Assembly (NCBI GenBank): GCA_021776735.1
Contig: JAJFFH010000044.1
Span: 1-64,000, forward strand
Length of the DNA stretch: 64,000 nt
From: Planctomycetota bacterium
Lineage (GTDB): Bacteria; Planctomycetota; PLA2
Reading direction: 5' to 3'
In this document: positions 1-9,531 of the stretch, piece by piece
How the letters are laid out: each line of letters starts with the position of its first letter
Numbering within the stretch: position 1 is the first letter of the stretch
Position numbers and translations under genes: made by a program
Notes under the pieces: generated by a model
The model's database searches: none
Told to the model about the DNA's origin: nothing
The model's input: the letters and a program-made list of their open reading frames with translations, nothing else

Positions 1-290
<290 letters not shown>

Positions 291-292
291 CG

Positions 293-1879
293 CTACCGAG
301 AAACCCGAAAGCCGTTCAGCGCGTACTGGCGCCAGCGCTTGTCGATTTCGTCGTAGCTCTTGTAGTGCTTCAGCGCGGCGTTGACTTCGCGTTCGATCGG
401 GGTTGAGCCTTCGCCCGTTTTGGCGTCCTTGCAGAATGCGGCGAACTTCTTCTTGTCGTCGCGGATCAGGAACTCCACGATGCTGTGGGCCTTCGCGATG
501 TCCTGGATCGTCAGGCGGTTCTTCTTTTGGTAGAGGTTCTTGCTCTTCAGGCGGCTGAGCTTCGTGTCGCGATTGCCGCGTACCACGCTGGTCAGCAGCG
601 AGTTCCACTTGGCGGCGTCGATCCAGGGGTTTTTCTTGGTCTCGTCGATCGGGCCCGCGTCGGCGTACTTGCCGCCCGAGCCGGTATCGACCGAAAACGT
701 CTGGATCGTGCCGGTCACCTTTTTCTCGAAGTAGTACGCGATCCCCTCGTTGAGCCACCACGTCGGGAAACGCAGACGCTGGTAGCGCGTCAGCAGGACA
801 TTCGCGCCGAAATGCACGCTGTGCGCGCGCAGCCCCTCGAACGGATCGGGCATCTGCACGTGCGCGCTCATCACGCTGGGGGTAACAACCCAGTACGACG
901 TCTCGCGAAGCCGCCGTCTCATGCGGTGCTCTTCCTGCTTGATGTACGCCGCGGACCAGTTTCCGCTGGCCTTGAGGCGCTTGAATCGCGCGCGGGTCAG
1001 GCGCTGGTACGGACCGCTCTTGCGAAACGCAAACAGCCGGTACTTGCCGGGCACGAGGTTTTCCGGCGACCCGTCCGGGAACACGCGCAAGAACTCGGCC
1101 AGCAACCGCTGCATGGTGACGCCGAGTTTTTGCATTTGTGCCGGAGGCAGATCGCCCATCACGGCGTAGTGCTCGGTCTGGTGGAGCTGGAGACGCGAGC
1201 CGAGGCCGGTGTCCTTGCGGGCATCGCCCATCAGTTTCTCGACCTCGATGTCGGCCTTTTTGACCCACCCGCCCTCGAACTTGACGAAGCCCTGCGCCTC
1301 CTTGATCTCCGCCTCGGTCATCCAGCGGCCCTTGTGTTTTTTGAGGCCGCGCTCAAGCTTCTCCTTGTCCTCGGCGGGGACCCACTGGTCCTTGTAGCGC
1401 ACCAGCCCCTTCGCACGCATCGCGGCCTCTTCCCCCGCCTCCTTGCGCGTCTCGCGCTCCGCGGGGGTCATCCACTCGCCCTCGTGCTTCACCCGCCCGA
1501 GCGCGAGATTCGCTGCCTCGTGGTTCTGGTCGAGCTCAAGCGCACGCTTGTGCAGGGAACGGATCACCGGCTTCTTGAAGCGCCGTTTTTCCGCCCACAC
1601 CGCCAGCGCCATCACGGCGTCCGCATCCTTCGCCGCGGCGAACTGCTCGAGATACGCGTGAACATCCGTCGGCGCCTTACGCACCCGAGCGACCACGCTT
1701 CTGGGAAACGCGCGGCGCTTCAGGCTCTTGTCCTGGTAATAGACCCGGTCCGCCGTCTCCTCGACGACCATGACCCCCTTGACAACCGCCCGCCCGTTCT
1801 TGCCAATCAAGTCGTCAGCGGAAACGAGAGAGCCAAGCAGAAGCGACGCAACAACGGTGGCACGAAACATTCCAAACAT
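293..1879 (-). CDS. Secreted protein with degenerate gluzincin (DUF1570-like) peptidase domain
   Basis: A 528-residue exported protein of unknown function. The first ~22 residues (MFGMFRATVV... to LVSA) form a signal peptide; I start at 1879 because the longer in-frame start at 1915 adds a charged leader in front of it. Residues ~130-225 hold four short repeats in the form G-x-W-(M/V)-(T/P)-x-x-E (EGEWMTPAE, KDQWVPAED, KGRWMTEAE, EGGWVKKAD). Residues ~345-385 resemble the zinc-peptidase core of DUF1570/MA-like families: the downstream glutamate motif LNEGIAYYFE is intact. The place where HExxH is expected reads VHFGANVLL, so the catalytic glutamate and second histidine are missing. This suggests a non-catalytic relative. 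The assignment to the superfamily is inferred from the NEG motif and spacing. Confidence 0.8.
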   Translation of the reverse strand: MFGMFRATVVASLLLGSLVSADDLIGKNGRAVVKGVMVVEETADRVYYQDKSLKRRAFPRSVVARVRKAPTDVHAYLEQFAAAKDADAVMALAVWAEKRRFKKPVIRSLHKRALELDQNHEAANLALGRVKHEGEWMTPAERETRKEAGEEAAMRAKGLVRYKDQWVPAEDKEKLERGLKKHKGRWMTEAEIKEAQGFVKFEGGWVKKADIEVEKLMGDARKDTGLGSRLQLHQTEHYAVMGDLPPAQMQKLGVTMQRLLAEFLRVFPDGSPENLVPGKYRLFAFRKSGPYQRLTRARFKRLKASGNWSAAYIKQEEHRMRRRLRETSYWVVTPSVMSAHVQMPDPFEGLRAHSVHFGANVLLTRYQRLRFPTWWLNEGIAYYFEKKVTGTIQTFSVDTGSGGKYADAGPIDETKKNPWIDAAKWNSLLTSVVRGNRDTKLSRLKSKNLYQKKNRLTIQDIAKAHSIVEFLIRDDKKKFAAFCKDAKTGEGSTPIEREVNAALKHYKSYDEIDKRWRQYALNGFRVSR

Positions 1880-1975
1880 TCTAAGGGCGGAGCCCGAAGG
1901 GCAACGCCCACCCACTAACGAAAATCCGGTCCTCGGGGATTTCGCAGCCGCAATCGCCCCCGTCCGTCAAGCGCG

Positions 1976-3961
1976 TTACCCCAACTCGTATTTTTCCATC
2001 TTTCTCTGGAGCGTGAACCGCGAGATGCCCAAGAGATCCGCGGCCTTGGTCTTGTTGCCGTCCGTCAGGGTCAGGGACTTGCGGATTTCCTCCATCTCGA
2101 CCTGCTTCACCAGGTTCTCCAGATCGCGTACCTCGCCCGGCGCTGCCGAAACGCGCTCGGCGCCATGGGCGCCGCGGCGGGCGTGTTCGGAAATGTCCTC
2201 TTCGTGGATGACGTCGCCCGCGACCGCGATGAGCCGCTTCACCTCGTTCTCGAGTTCGCGGATGTTTCCGGGCCAACGGTATCCCTCGAGAGCCGCCATG
2301 GCCGCCGGCGTGATCTGTTTGGGCTTCAGTCCCGAGGGCGTGTGCGTCTTGAGGAAGTGCGCGGCGAGAATCGGAATGTCGCCCCGGCGATCACGCAGGG
2401 CCGGTACGTTGATCGACAAGACGCGCATCCGGTAATACAGATCCTCGCGGAACTCGCCGCCCTCGACCATCTGCATCAGGTCGCGGTTGGTTGCCGCGAC
2501 GATGCGCACGTCGACCTTGATCGGCTTGTTGCCGCCGACGCGGCGGACCTCTTTCTCCTGGAGCACGCGCAGCAGTTTCTTTTGCACGTCGCGCGGCATG
2601 TCACCGACTTCGTCGAGGAACAGCGTGCCGCCGTGGGCCAATTCGAACAATCCCGGCTTGTCACGATCGGCCCCGGTGAACGAGCCCTTGACGTGGCCGA
2701 ACAGTTCGCTTTCGACCAGCGTCTCGGGAATCGCCGCGACGTTCTCGGCCACGAACGCACCCTTTTGGCGCTTGCCATGGCGGTGGATGGCGTGCGCGAT
2801 CAACTCCTTGCCGGTACCGTTCTCACCCTCGATCAGAACCTGTTCCTCGGAGTCGACGACCTTGTCGAGCAGGCGGAACAGCCGGCGCATCGGCTCGCTC
2901 GTCCCGATCATGTTGTCGTACGGGTACTTCGTTCCGACCTGGCCCTCGCGCACTTTCAGCGCACGTTCCATCTCCTGCAGGCGACCGCCCTGTTCCTCGA
3001 ACCGGTTCTTGAGTTCCGCGTACATCGCCTGCACGCGCTCAAGTGCCTGATCGCGCTCCCGTTCGGTCTGCGCGCGGTGAATCGCACCCGCCGCGAGATC
3101 CGCAAAGCTCTGCAGCGCCTGGAGATGCTCCGGGCCGAAGACACCACGCGCAATGCGGTTATCGATGTAGACGACGCCGACGGTCAGGCCGCTGCGCTCC
3201 TGAAACGGCATGCACAAGACCGAACGCGGCGCGATCTCGTGGATGCTCGAGAGGCTGGCAAACCGGTCGTCCGACGTCGCGTCCACCGTAAGAACGGCCT
3301 CACCCGCGCGCGCCACGCGTTCGGCAATCGACCGCGAAAACGCGACCTCGGGATGCATCACGTCTTCCTTACGAAAGTTGCGCCCCACCTCGACCGACAG
3401 CTTGCCCTCGCGGTTGAGCACCAAAAAACCGCGCTCCGCCTGGGAGAGCTCGACGACGTGGTCCATGATGAGGTTCAGGATCCGGTCGAGGTCCATCTCG
3501 GAGTTGAGCGCGCTCGCGATCCGCTGCAGGCGCTGGAGCCGGTCGGACTTGCTCGGCAACGGGGCCTTGTAGAGCTTGTCGGGATCGACGCCCGTCCAGG
3601 TGACGTCTTCTTCGCCCTCCTCGCGCGGCATGCGCTCGAAATAGATGCGTGCGAGGCCGACATCGATCCGGTCCCCGGCCTTCACGGGGCTCCGCTCCAC
3701 GAGGGCGCCGTTGACGAACGTGCCGTTCTGGCTGCCCTCGTCGCACAGCATCATGTGGCCCTGCTGTGCTACGAACGTGCAGTGGTGGCGAGAAATACGG
3801 ACGTCGGTGATCTGGATGTCGTTGGCCGACGAGCGCCCGACGGTGACGCGGGGCTTGTCGATCTGGACATCTTTCGTTTCTCCGTCTTCGACGACAATGA
3901 AGTTCGGCACAACTCCGCTATTGTAGCAAGATCGCTCACCGTGGACAGGCGCGATAGCCAT
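1976..3961 (-). CDS. Sigma-54 dependent activator with FHA and GAF sensory domains
   Basis: A 661-residue cytoplasmic transcription activator. Domains in order: an FHA phosphothreonine-binding domain (~20-110; GRSSANDIQI, ISRHHC, SQNGTFVNG), a GAF domain (~140-295), a coiled coil (~295-345), a sigma54-interaction AAA+ ATPase (~350-590) and a Fis-type helix-turn-helix at the C terminus (GNKTKAADLLGISRFTLQRK). The ATPase has Walker A GENGTGKE, Walker B GGTLFLDE and arginine-finger region FREDLYYR. The sigma54-contacting loop reads GSFTGA instead of GAFTGA. ATG 3961 has a GAGG ribosome site 4 bases upstream. The FHA domain suggests input from a Ser/Thr kinase; no kinase gene is in the window. 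Divergent from the parA-like gene. Confidence 0.95.
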   Translation of the reverse strand: MAIAPVHGERSCYNSGVVPNFIVVEDGETKDVQIDKPRVTVGRSSANDIQITDVRISRHHCTFVAQQGHMMLCDEGSQNGTFVNGALVERSPVKAGDRIDVGLARIYFERMPREEGEEDVTWTGVDPDKLYKAPLPSKSDRLQRLQRIASALNSEMDLDRILNLIMDHVVELSQAERGFLVLNREGKLSVEVGRNFRKEDVMHPEVAFSRSIAERVARAGEAVLTVDATSDDRFASLSSIHEIAPRSVLCMPFQERSGLTVGVVYIDNRIARGVFGPEHLQALQSFADLAAGAIHRAQTERERDQALERVQAMYAELKNRFEEQGGRLQEMERALKVREGQVGTKYPYDNMIGTSEPMRRLFRLLDKVVDSEEQVLIEGENGTGKELIAHAIHRHGKRQKGAFVAENVAAIPETLVESELFGHVKGSFTGADRDKPGLFELAHGGTLFLDEVGDMPRDVQKKLLRVLQEKEVRRVGGNKPIKVDVRIVAATNRDLMQMVEGGEFREDLYYRMRVLSINVPALRDRRGDIPILAAHFLKTHTPSGLKPKQITPAAMAALEGYRWPGNIRELENEVKRLIAVAGDVIHEEDISEHARRGAHGAERVSAAPGEVRDLENLVKQVEMEEIRKSLTLTDGNKTKAADLLGISRFTLQRKMEKYELG

Positions 3962-4118
3962 GTCGCCTCAAATCATTACAAAACAAGGAGTTAGAGCAGC
4001 CGGTAGGTGTGCGGTCCTGTGGCACTCTTGACAGAACCTGCCCCCGCCCCCCTCTTTCCCGACCGGTAGCGATGAGCTCCGTTTGCCCTGACCCCAACAT
4101 CTCGTAGGATGATCCGCG

Positions 4119-5084
4119 TTGATCCGCAAGATACAGAACCAATTCACGATCGGCGACGTCGCCCGGATGGCCGGTATCGACAGCCGTGTACTCCGCACGT
4201 GGGAGGAACGCGGCGAGATTCCGGAGGCTCGGCGCAACGGCTCGAATCACCGCGTCTACTCGTTCGACGAGGCCCGCAGCATTGTCCGGCTCTCGGCCGG
4301 CGACCAGCACCGGCGGATCGCGATCGTCAACCAAAAGGGCGGGGTCGGCAAGACGACCACGACGTTCAGCCTGGCTGGCGCCCTGGCCGCGCGTGGCCGC
4401 AAGGTTCTGGCGATCGACCTCGACCCGCAGGCGAACCTCAGCGCGTCGCTCGGCATAGAGCTTGAAGACCAGGACTCGTCGATCGAGGACGTGTTTGTCA
4501 ACGACGACTTCGCGGCGGCGGACGCCGTGCGAACGACGCGGTTCCCGGGCCTGTACTGCCTTCCCGCGCGGCCCCGGCTCGCCGGCGTCGAGATCAAGAT
4601 CTTCGACGCGTTCCTGCGCGAGACGATCCTCGACCGCAAGCTCACGCCACTCCACGACGAGTACGACTTCATCCTGATCGACTGCCCGCCCAACCTGAGC
4701 CTGGTCACGGTCAATGCGCTGGTCTCCTGCCAGGAAGCGCTCGTTCCGATCGAGGCGCAGACCTACTCGATCAAGGCGATCTCGGACCTGACGAACACGG
4801 TGGCGCTGATCCGCAGCCGGCTCGACCGCGGCATCGCGCTGCGGTTTTTGCCGACCAAGATCGACGGTCGCATGAAGGTGGCCGGGGAAATCCTCGATGC
4901 CATCCGCGGCGGCCTCAAGAACCGCGTTCTGCCCTCCATCCGCACGGACGCGAATCTGGTCCGCTGCCCCATGCTTCGCGCGCCGGCCGCCTTCGCCTTC
5001 CCCGCCAGCAAGGGCGCCAGGGACTACGACCGGATCGCGGCCCTGCTCGTCCAGGAACAGGGCCCGCCGGCCGTCGACGCCTAA
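4119..5084 (+). CDS. ParA-family ATPase with N-terminal MerR-type helix-turn-helix
   Basis: 321 residues. Residues ~10-55 form a MerR-like DNA-binding helix-turn-helix (TIGDVARMAGIDSRVLRTWEERG, shown here only as a motif region; followed by HRVYSFDEA). Residues ~67-315 form a ParA/Soj-type deviant Walker ATPase: KGGVGKTT, DLDPQANLS, and DYDFILIDCPPNLSL. ParA proteins segregate chromosomes or position cargo on the nucleoid. The start is TTG 4119, preceded by AGGA at good spacing; an ATG at 4109 is out of frame. No ParB gene or parS-like site is visible nearby, so the partner is unknown. The fused helix-turn-helix could replace or add to nonspecific DNA binding; that is inference. Confidence 0.9.
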   Translation: MIRKIQNQFTIGDVARMAGIDSRVLRTWEERGEIPEARRNGSNHRVYSFDEARSIVRLSAGDQHRRIAIVNQKGGVGKTTTTFSLAGALAARGRKVLAIDLDPQANLSASLGIELEDQDSSIEDVFVNDDFAAADAVRTTRFPGLYCLPARPRLAGVEIKIFDAFLRETILDRKLTPLHDEYDFILIDCPPNLSLVTVNALVSCQEALVPIEAQTYSIKAISDLTNTVALIRSRLDRGIALRFLPTKIDGRMKVAGEILDAIRGGLKNRVLPSIRTDANLVRCPMLRAPAAFAFPASKGARDYDRIAALLVQEQGPPAVDA

Positions 5085-5167
5085 CCCCTTTGGCGATCAG
5101 CGGCAGCGCGGAGCCCGTCCGTCTGCATCGTCTTGTGGGGCGGCCACGCCCGGGAACTGGTTTTCAG

Positions 5168-5429
5168 CCACAGAGGACACCGAGATCACAGAGAGACTCG
5201 CCGAATGCCATCCACTAGTCGCGGACTGCCGAAGTTGACGACCACACAACCTCGACGTTCTTCTGGCGTTCGAACGGGATGTCGCGGAGCTGAAACTCGA
5301 CTGCGAGAGCTTCCTCGTAGATCGACTCCAAGAGACCGGGACCCATGTGGCGATGCACCTCGATCGCCGCCGCGACGATCTGCTCGGTGAGCGGGTCTCC
5401 CATCTCTGTGACCTCTGTGATCTCTGTGG
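5168..5429. repeat. CACAGAG-type imperfect inverted repeat enclosing a GxxExxY remnant
   Basis: Bases 5168-5194 and the reverse complement of 5403-5429 align over 27 bases with only a few differences. Each arm is a roughly 9-bp periodic run of CACAGAG units. Together they enclose a 262-bp segment whose only recognisable content is the truncated GxxExxY frame. It looks like a small non-autonomous cassette or the footprint of one. The remainder of the 515-bp interval 5085-5599 shows no other gene. Confidence 0.75.
5215..5403 (-). pseudogene. Truncated GxxExxY protein (PD-(D/E)XK nuclease-like family)
   Basis: The 62-residue frame matches the N-terminal half of GxxExxY proteins: EQIVAAAIEVHRHMGPGLLE, then SIYEEALAVEFQLRDIPFERQ. 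Family members are about 120-130 residues and continue with a beta-rich nuclease-like half. Here the frame runs into unrelated residues and a stop just where the left CACAGAG repeat begins, so the C-terminal half is missing. The start codon abuts the right repeat arm and no ribosome site is evident. I regard it as a decayed remnant. Confidence 0.75.
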
Positions 5430-5599
5430 CCAGAACTTCTCATCGTCCGCCCAACGCAGGTTTTTCTGCCGGAGCGGAGTCCCGGGAGGCAAACAGGCGG
5501 CCCGGGGGCACGCCCGGTGACCGGGCTGCGGAGCGTCGCGCGCACGGTCGGGCAAGACCCGGTCAACGTTTCCCCGGCTTGGTATTCTGACGCGACTCC

Positions 5600-6625
5600 A
5601 TGTTCGTGATCATGCGGGCGGGCTGCACCGTCGACGAGCGCAACCGGCTTGTGCGCGTCATCAAAAAGGTCGGGCTTCCGGTCCAAGTATCGGAGAGTGG
5701 CCACCGGGTCGTCATCGGGATCGGTGGCGACGAGGAGCGGCTGCGCGACACACCGCTCGATACCTTCCCTGGCGTGGAAAAGGTGGTGGCGCTCAAGACG
5801 CCGCATCCGCTTGCTTCGCGCGAATGCCGGAGCGAGTCCACGAGCATCCAGGCAGGGCGCGCGCGGATCGGCGGCAACGGACTGACGATCATCGCCGGAC
5901 CGTGCGCGGTCGAGGATGGCGAACTCCTCTTGGAGATCGCCCACGCCGCGCGGGCGGCCGGCGCGCACATGCTCCGCGGCGGAGCGTTCAAGCCGCGCAC
6001 GTCGCCGTACAAGTTCCAGGGACTCGGCGAGCAGGGCCTGCGTCTTCTGCGCGACGCGGGCCGCGCCGCCGGATTGGCTGTTGTGACCGAAGCGATGGAC
6101 ACGGGCCACGTCGATCTCGTCGCCGAGTATGCCGACGTCATCCAGATCGGCTCGCGCAACATGCAGAACTTCGCGCTTCTCAAGGCGGTCGCGAAATCCG
6201 ACATCCCCGTGCTGCTCAAGCGCGGCCAGGCGGCGACGATTACGGAGTGGCTGTGCGCCGCCGAGTACCTGCTCGCGGGCGGCAATGAAAACGTAGCGCT
6301 CTGCGAACGCGGCCTCGTGAGCTTCGACAGCGCGGTGCGCCACCACCTCGACCTGTCGGCGGTACCGCTGGTCAAGCGTCTTTCGCACCTGCCGGTGCTC
6401 GTCGATCCGAGCCACGGCACCGGAAAGCGCGAACTCGTGCCGGCCATGGCCCGCGCGGCGGTCGCCGCCGGCGCCGACGGAGTCATGGTGGAGATCCACC
6501 AGACGCCGCACCTCGCCCTGAGCGACGCGCGCCAGGCACTCCTGCCGGCGGAGTTTGAACAGCTCGTCCCGCAACTCCACGCAATCCACGACATCGTCCG
6601 CACGGGTTCGGTCGCGGTGACCTAG
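5600..6625 (+). CDS. aroF: 3-deoxy-7-phosphoheptulonate (DAHP) synthase, type I-beta
   Basis: 341 residues. It condenses phosphoenolpyruvate with erythrose 4-phosphate, the first step of the shikimate pathway. The N-terminal ~70 residues (MFVIMRAGCTVDERNRLVR...) form the ferredoxin-like regulatory domain found in the Thermotoga-type enzyme. The barrel starts at ~95 with TIIAGPCAVED and shows KPRTSPYKFQG, IGSRNMQNFALL, LLKRG and VDPSHGTG, which carry metal and substrate ligands. The length fits this subclass. The regulatory domain suggests feedback inhibition by an aromatic amino acid or chorismate-pathway product, which cannot be told from sequence alone. First gene of a same-strand housekeeping run. 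Confidence 0.95.
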   Translation: MFVIMRAGCTVDERNRLVRVIKKVGLPVQVSESGHRVVIGIGGDEERLRDTPLDTFPGVEKVVALKTPHPLASRECRSESTSIQAGRARIGGNGLTIIAGPCAVEDGELLLEIAHAARAAGAHMLRGGAFKPRTSPYKFQGLGEQGLRLLRDAGRAAGLAVVTEAMDTGHVDLVAEYADVIQIGSRNMQNFALLKAVAKSDIPVLLKRGQAATITEWLCAAEYLLAGGNENVALCERGLVSFDSAVRHHLDLSAVPLVKRLSHLPVLVDPSHGTGKRELVPAMARAAVAAGADGVMVEIHQTPHLALSDARQALLPAEFEQLVPQLHAIHDIVRTGSVAVT

Positions 6626-6688
6626 CCCGCCGGGCGGGTTCCGTAGCCTCCCTTTCGCTTTTTCGATCCCTTCCCAAGGACGGACGCC

Positions 6689-7441
<753 letters not shown>

Positions 7442-7522
7442 CCGGTGGAAAGGTCCGCGCGGGCACCTGGGTCCGGAGCTTTTCTCGCGCCGGTTCGGGG
7501 TTAGACTGGGCGGCTTATCGCC

Positions 7523-7966
7523 ATGTCGCTACTCGCCTTCAGCTTCATCGGGTTCCTCAAGGGCCTCTTGATGTTCTTCTTCGTCCTGGGCTCGTTTCTG
7601 CTCATGCTCATCGTGCTCTTGCAGGAGCCCAAGGGCGGCGGTCTTTCCTCCGCTTTCGGGGGCGCGGGCCAGGACACGTTCGGCGTCCAGACCGGCGGCG
7701 TGAGCAAGTTCACGGCGTGGACGGCAGGCATCTGGATCGGCCTCGCCGTGCTGTACGCCGCGATCCGGCAAGGGCCGGGCTTCTCGGTGATGGACTTCAC
7801 GCCGCCGCCGGCAACCGGTATCGAGTCCACCGACGACGGCAATACGACCGACGGGAGCGGCACGAACAGCCCCAACAAGGGCAACAAGGGCGACAAGCCC
7901 AAGGGTTCCTCGGACAGCGGCGGCTCCGACGGGGACGGAAGCGGCGACAAGAAGAGCGACGGTTAG
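7523..7966 (+). CDS. secG: Protein translocase subunit SecG
   Basis: 147 residues. SecG is the small auxiliary membrane subunit of the SecYEG translocon. The first transmembrane segment is at ~10-35 (LLMFFFVLGSFLLMLIVLLQ). The SecG hallmark PKGGGLSSAFGGAG follows, and the second segment is at ~68-88. The last ~60 residues are a low-complexity Gly/Ser/Asp/Lys tail without predicted structure. A tpiA-secG pair is a widespread bacterial arrangement, supporting the call. Confidence 0.95.
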   Translation: MSLLAFSFIGFLKGLLMFFFVLGSFLLMLIVLLQEPKGGGLSSAFGGAGQDTFGVQTGGVSKFTAWTAGIWIGLAVLYAAIRQGPGFSVMDFTPPPATGIESTDDGNTTDGSGTNSPNKGNKGDKPKGSSDSGGSDGDGSGDKKSDG

Positions 7967-8025
7967 TCGCCCCCAACCGGAAAGCACTGCGAGTCTTGGC
8001 GCCCCGACCGACCGGCCCCCGCAGC

Positions 8026-8895
8026 ATGACCGGCTACGGCGCAGGGCATGCCGACGGCACGCGCGTGGCCGTCGAAGTCGAGATCAGGGCGGTCAACCAC
8101 CGCGGCCTGAAGGTGTCTTGGCGCCTGCCGGCATCGCTGTCCGCGCGCGAATCCGAATTCGAGTCGCTCCTGCGCAAACGCGTCCGCCGCGGATCACTCA
8201 CGGTGTTCGTGCGCGTGCAGTTCGTCCGGGCGGACGATGTCGCGCGCATCCGCACCGACGTGGTCGAGGGCTACGCGAGGGCCCTTGAAAAACTCCGCAA
8301 GAGCGGCGTCATCGAGGGGCCCCTGACGCCGGAGGCACTCGCCGCTCTACCCGGGGCGCTGGAGGCGGGCACGGACCAGCCGTTGCGCCCGTCCGACCTA
8401 AAGGTTGTGCGCAGCGCGCTTGCCGAAGCGCTCGCCAACCTGGACGCGATGCGCCACCGCGAGGCGAGCCATCTCGTGCGCGACCTGCGCGCCATCACCA
8501 AGCGGATGCGCCAGTCGCGCGGAACCATCGCGAAGCGCGCCCCGCGTGTGGTGGCCGAGTACCGCGATCGCCTCAAGGAGCGTGTCGATCACCTGCTTCG
8601 CCAATCGGGGCACGCCCTCGACGAAGCCACGCTGGCGCGCGAGGTCGCCGTCTACGCCGATCGCTGTGACATCACCGAGGAGATGACGCGCCTCGCCGCC
8701 CACCTCGACGAGGTCGAGGGCTATCTCGAAAAAGACGCGGGGATCGGCCGCACGTTGGAATTCCTGGGCCAAGAGCTCCTGCGCGAGACGAACACCGTCG
8801 GTTCCAAGAGCAACGACGTCGCAATCGCCCGCGCCGTTATCGCGCTGAAGTCCGAGATCGACCGGTTCAAGGAACAGGTCGCCAACCTGGAGTAG
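8026..8895 (+). CDS. YicC/YloC-family endoribonuclease
   Basis: 289 residues, normal for the family. The diagnostic N terminus is MTGYGAG, followed by VEVEIRAVNHRGLK. The conserved C-terminal half is present with DRCDITEEMTRLAAHL, GRTLEFLGQELLRE and NTVGSKSND. E. coli YicC is described as an endoribonuclease acting in RNA decay. ATG 8026 is chosen because MTGYG is the conserved start; the open frame extends upstream only by overlapping secG in another frame. It is directly followed by gmk, a very common conserved pair. Confidence 0.95.
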   Translation: MTGYGAGHADGTRVAVEVEIRAVNHRGLKVSWRLPASLSARESEFESLLRKRVRRGSLTVFVRVQFVRADDVARIRTDVVEGYARALEKLRKSGVIEGPLTPEALAALPGALEAGTDQPLRPSDLKVVRSALAEALANLDAMRHREASHLVRDLRAITKRMRQSRGTIAKRAPRVVAEYRDRLKERVDHLLRQSGHALDEATLAREVAVYADRCDITEEMTRLAAHLDEVEGYLEKDAGIGRTLEFLGQELLRETNTVGSKSNDVAIARAVIALKSEIDRFKEQVANLE

Positions 8896-8905
8896 GTTGG
8901 GGCGC

Positions 8906-9472
8906 ATGCCGCGCCTCGTTGTCATCTCGGGCCCGTCCGGGGTCGGCAAAACCACCGTCTGCGACCGCCTGCTGGAGCGACCCGGATTCGAGCGCGTCGT
9001 CACCATCACGACGCGGTCTCCGCGCGCGGGCGAACGCGACGGCATCGACTACCACTTCGCGACGCCGGGCCAGTTCCAGGACTGGATCGACGCCGACCAT
9101 TTTCTCGAGTGGGCCGACGTGCACGGCAAGCGTTACGGATCGCCTCGCGACGGAGCGGCGAAAATTCTCGACGCGGCACGCCACGCCGTGCTCAACATCG
9201 ACGTCCAGGGAGCCGCGAGTATCCGCGCCGGCACCTTGTCCGCCGTCACGATCTTTCTACTCCCGCCCTCCCTCGCCGAACTCGAACGGCGCCTGCGCGG
9301 CCGAAAGAGCGACGACGAGGCCACGATCCAGCACCGCCTCGCCAACGCCAAGCTGGAACTCGCCCGCCAAGACGAGTTCGACCAAAAACTGGTCAACGAC
9401 ACGAGCGACGACACCGCCGCCGAGATCGCGACCCTTCTGGACCGCCTCGAATCGGACCAACCGAACCAATAA
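8906..9472 (+). CDS. gmk: Guanylate kinase
   Basis: 188 residues. It phosphorylates GMP to GDP. The P-loop ISGPSGVGKTT lies at residues ~6-16. The GMP-binding part shows TTRSPRAGERDGIDYHF and FLEWADVHGKRYGSP, and the lid has RLRGRKSDDEATIQHRL. I start at ATG 8906, which gives MPRLVVISGPSG; TTG 8897 in the same frame is possible but less likely. The gap to the YicC gene is 10 bp, so the two are almost certainly co-transcribed. Confidence 0.97.
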   Translation: MPRLVVISGPSGVGKTTVCDRLLERPGFERVVTITTRSPRAGERDGIDYHFATPGQFQDWIDADHFLEWADVHGKRYGSPRDGAAKILDAARHAVLNIDVQGAASIRAGTLSAVTIFLLPPSLAELERRLRGRKSDDEATIQHRLANAKLELARQDEFDQKLVNDTSDDTAAEIATLLDRLESDQPNQ

Positions 9473-9531
9473 GACCCATTTGGTCCTTTACTCCCACGGC
9501 GCCAATCGTAACTTTCTCGCGGAAGTTTCGC

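Noticed and set aside
4022..4040. Possible sigma54 promoter TGGCAC upstream of the parA-like gene
   Set aside because: The -12 element TTGC is absent at the needed spacing.
3962..5100. Replication origin or partition locus near the parA-like gene
   Set aside because: No DnaA-box cluster, parS-like palindrome, dnaA or parB seen.
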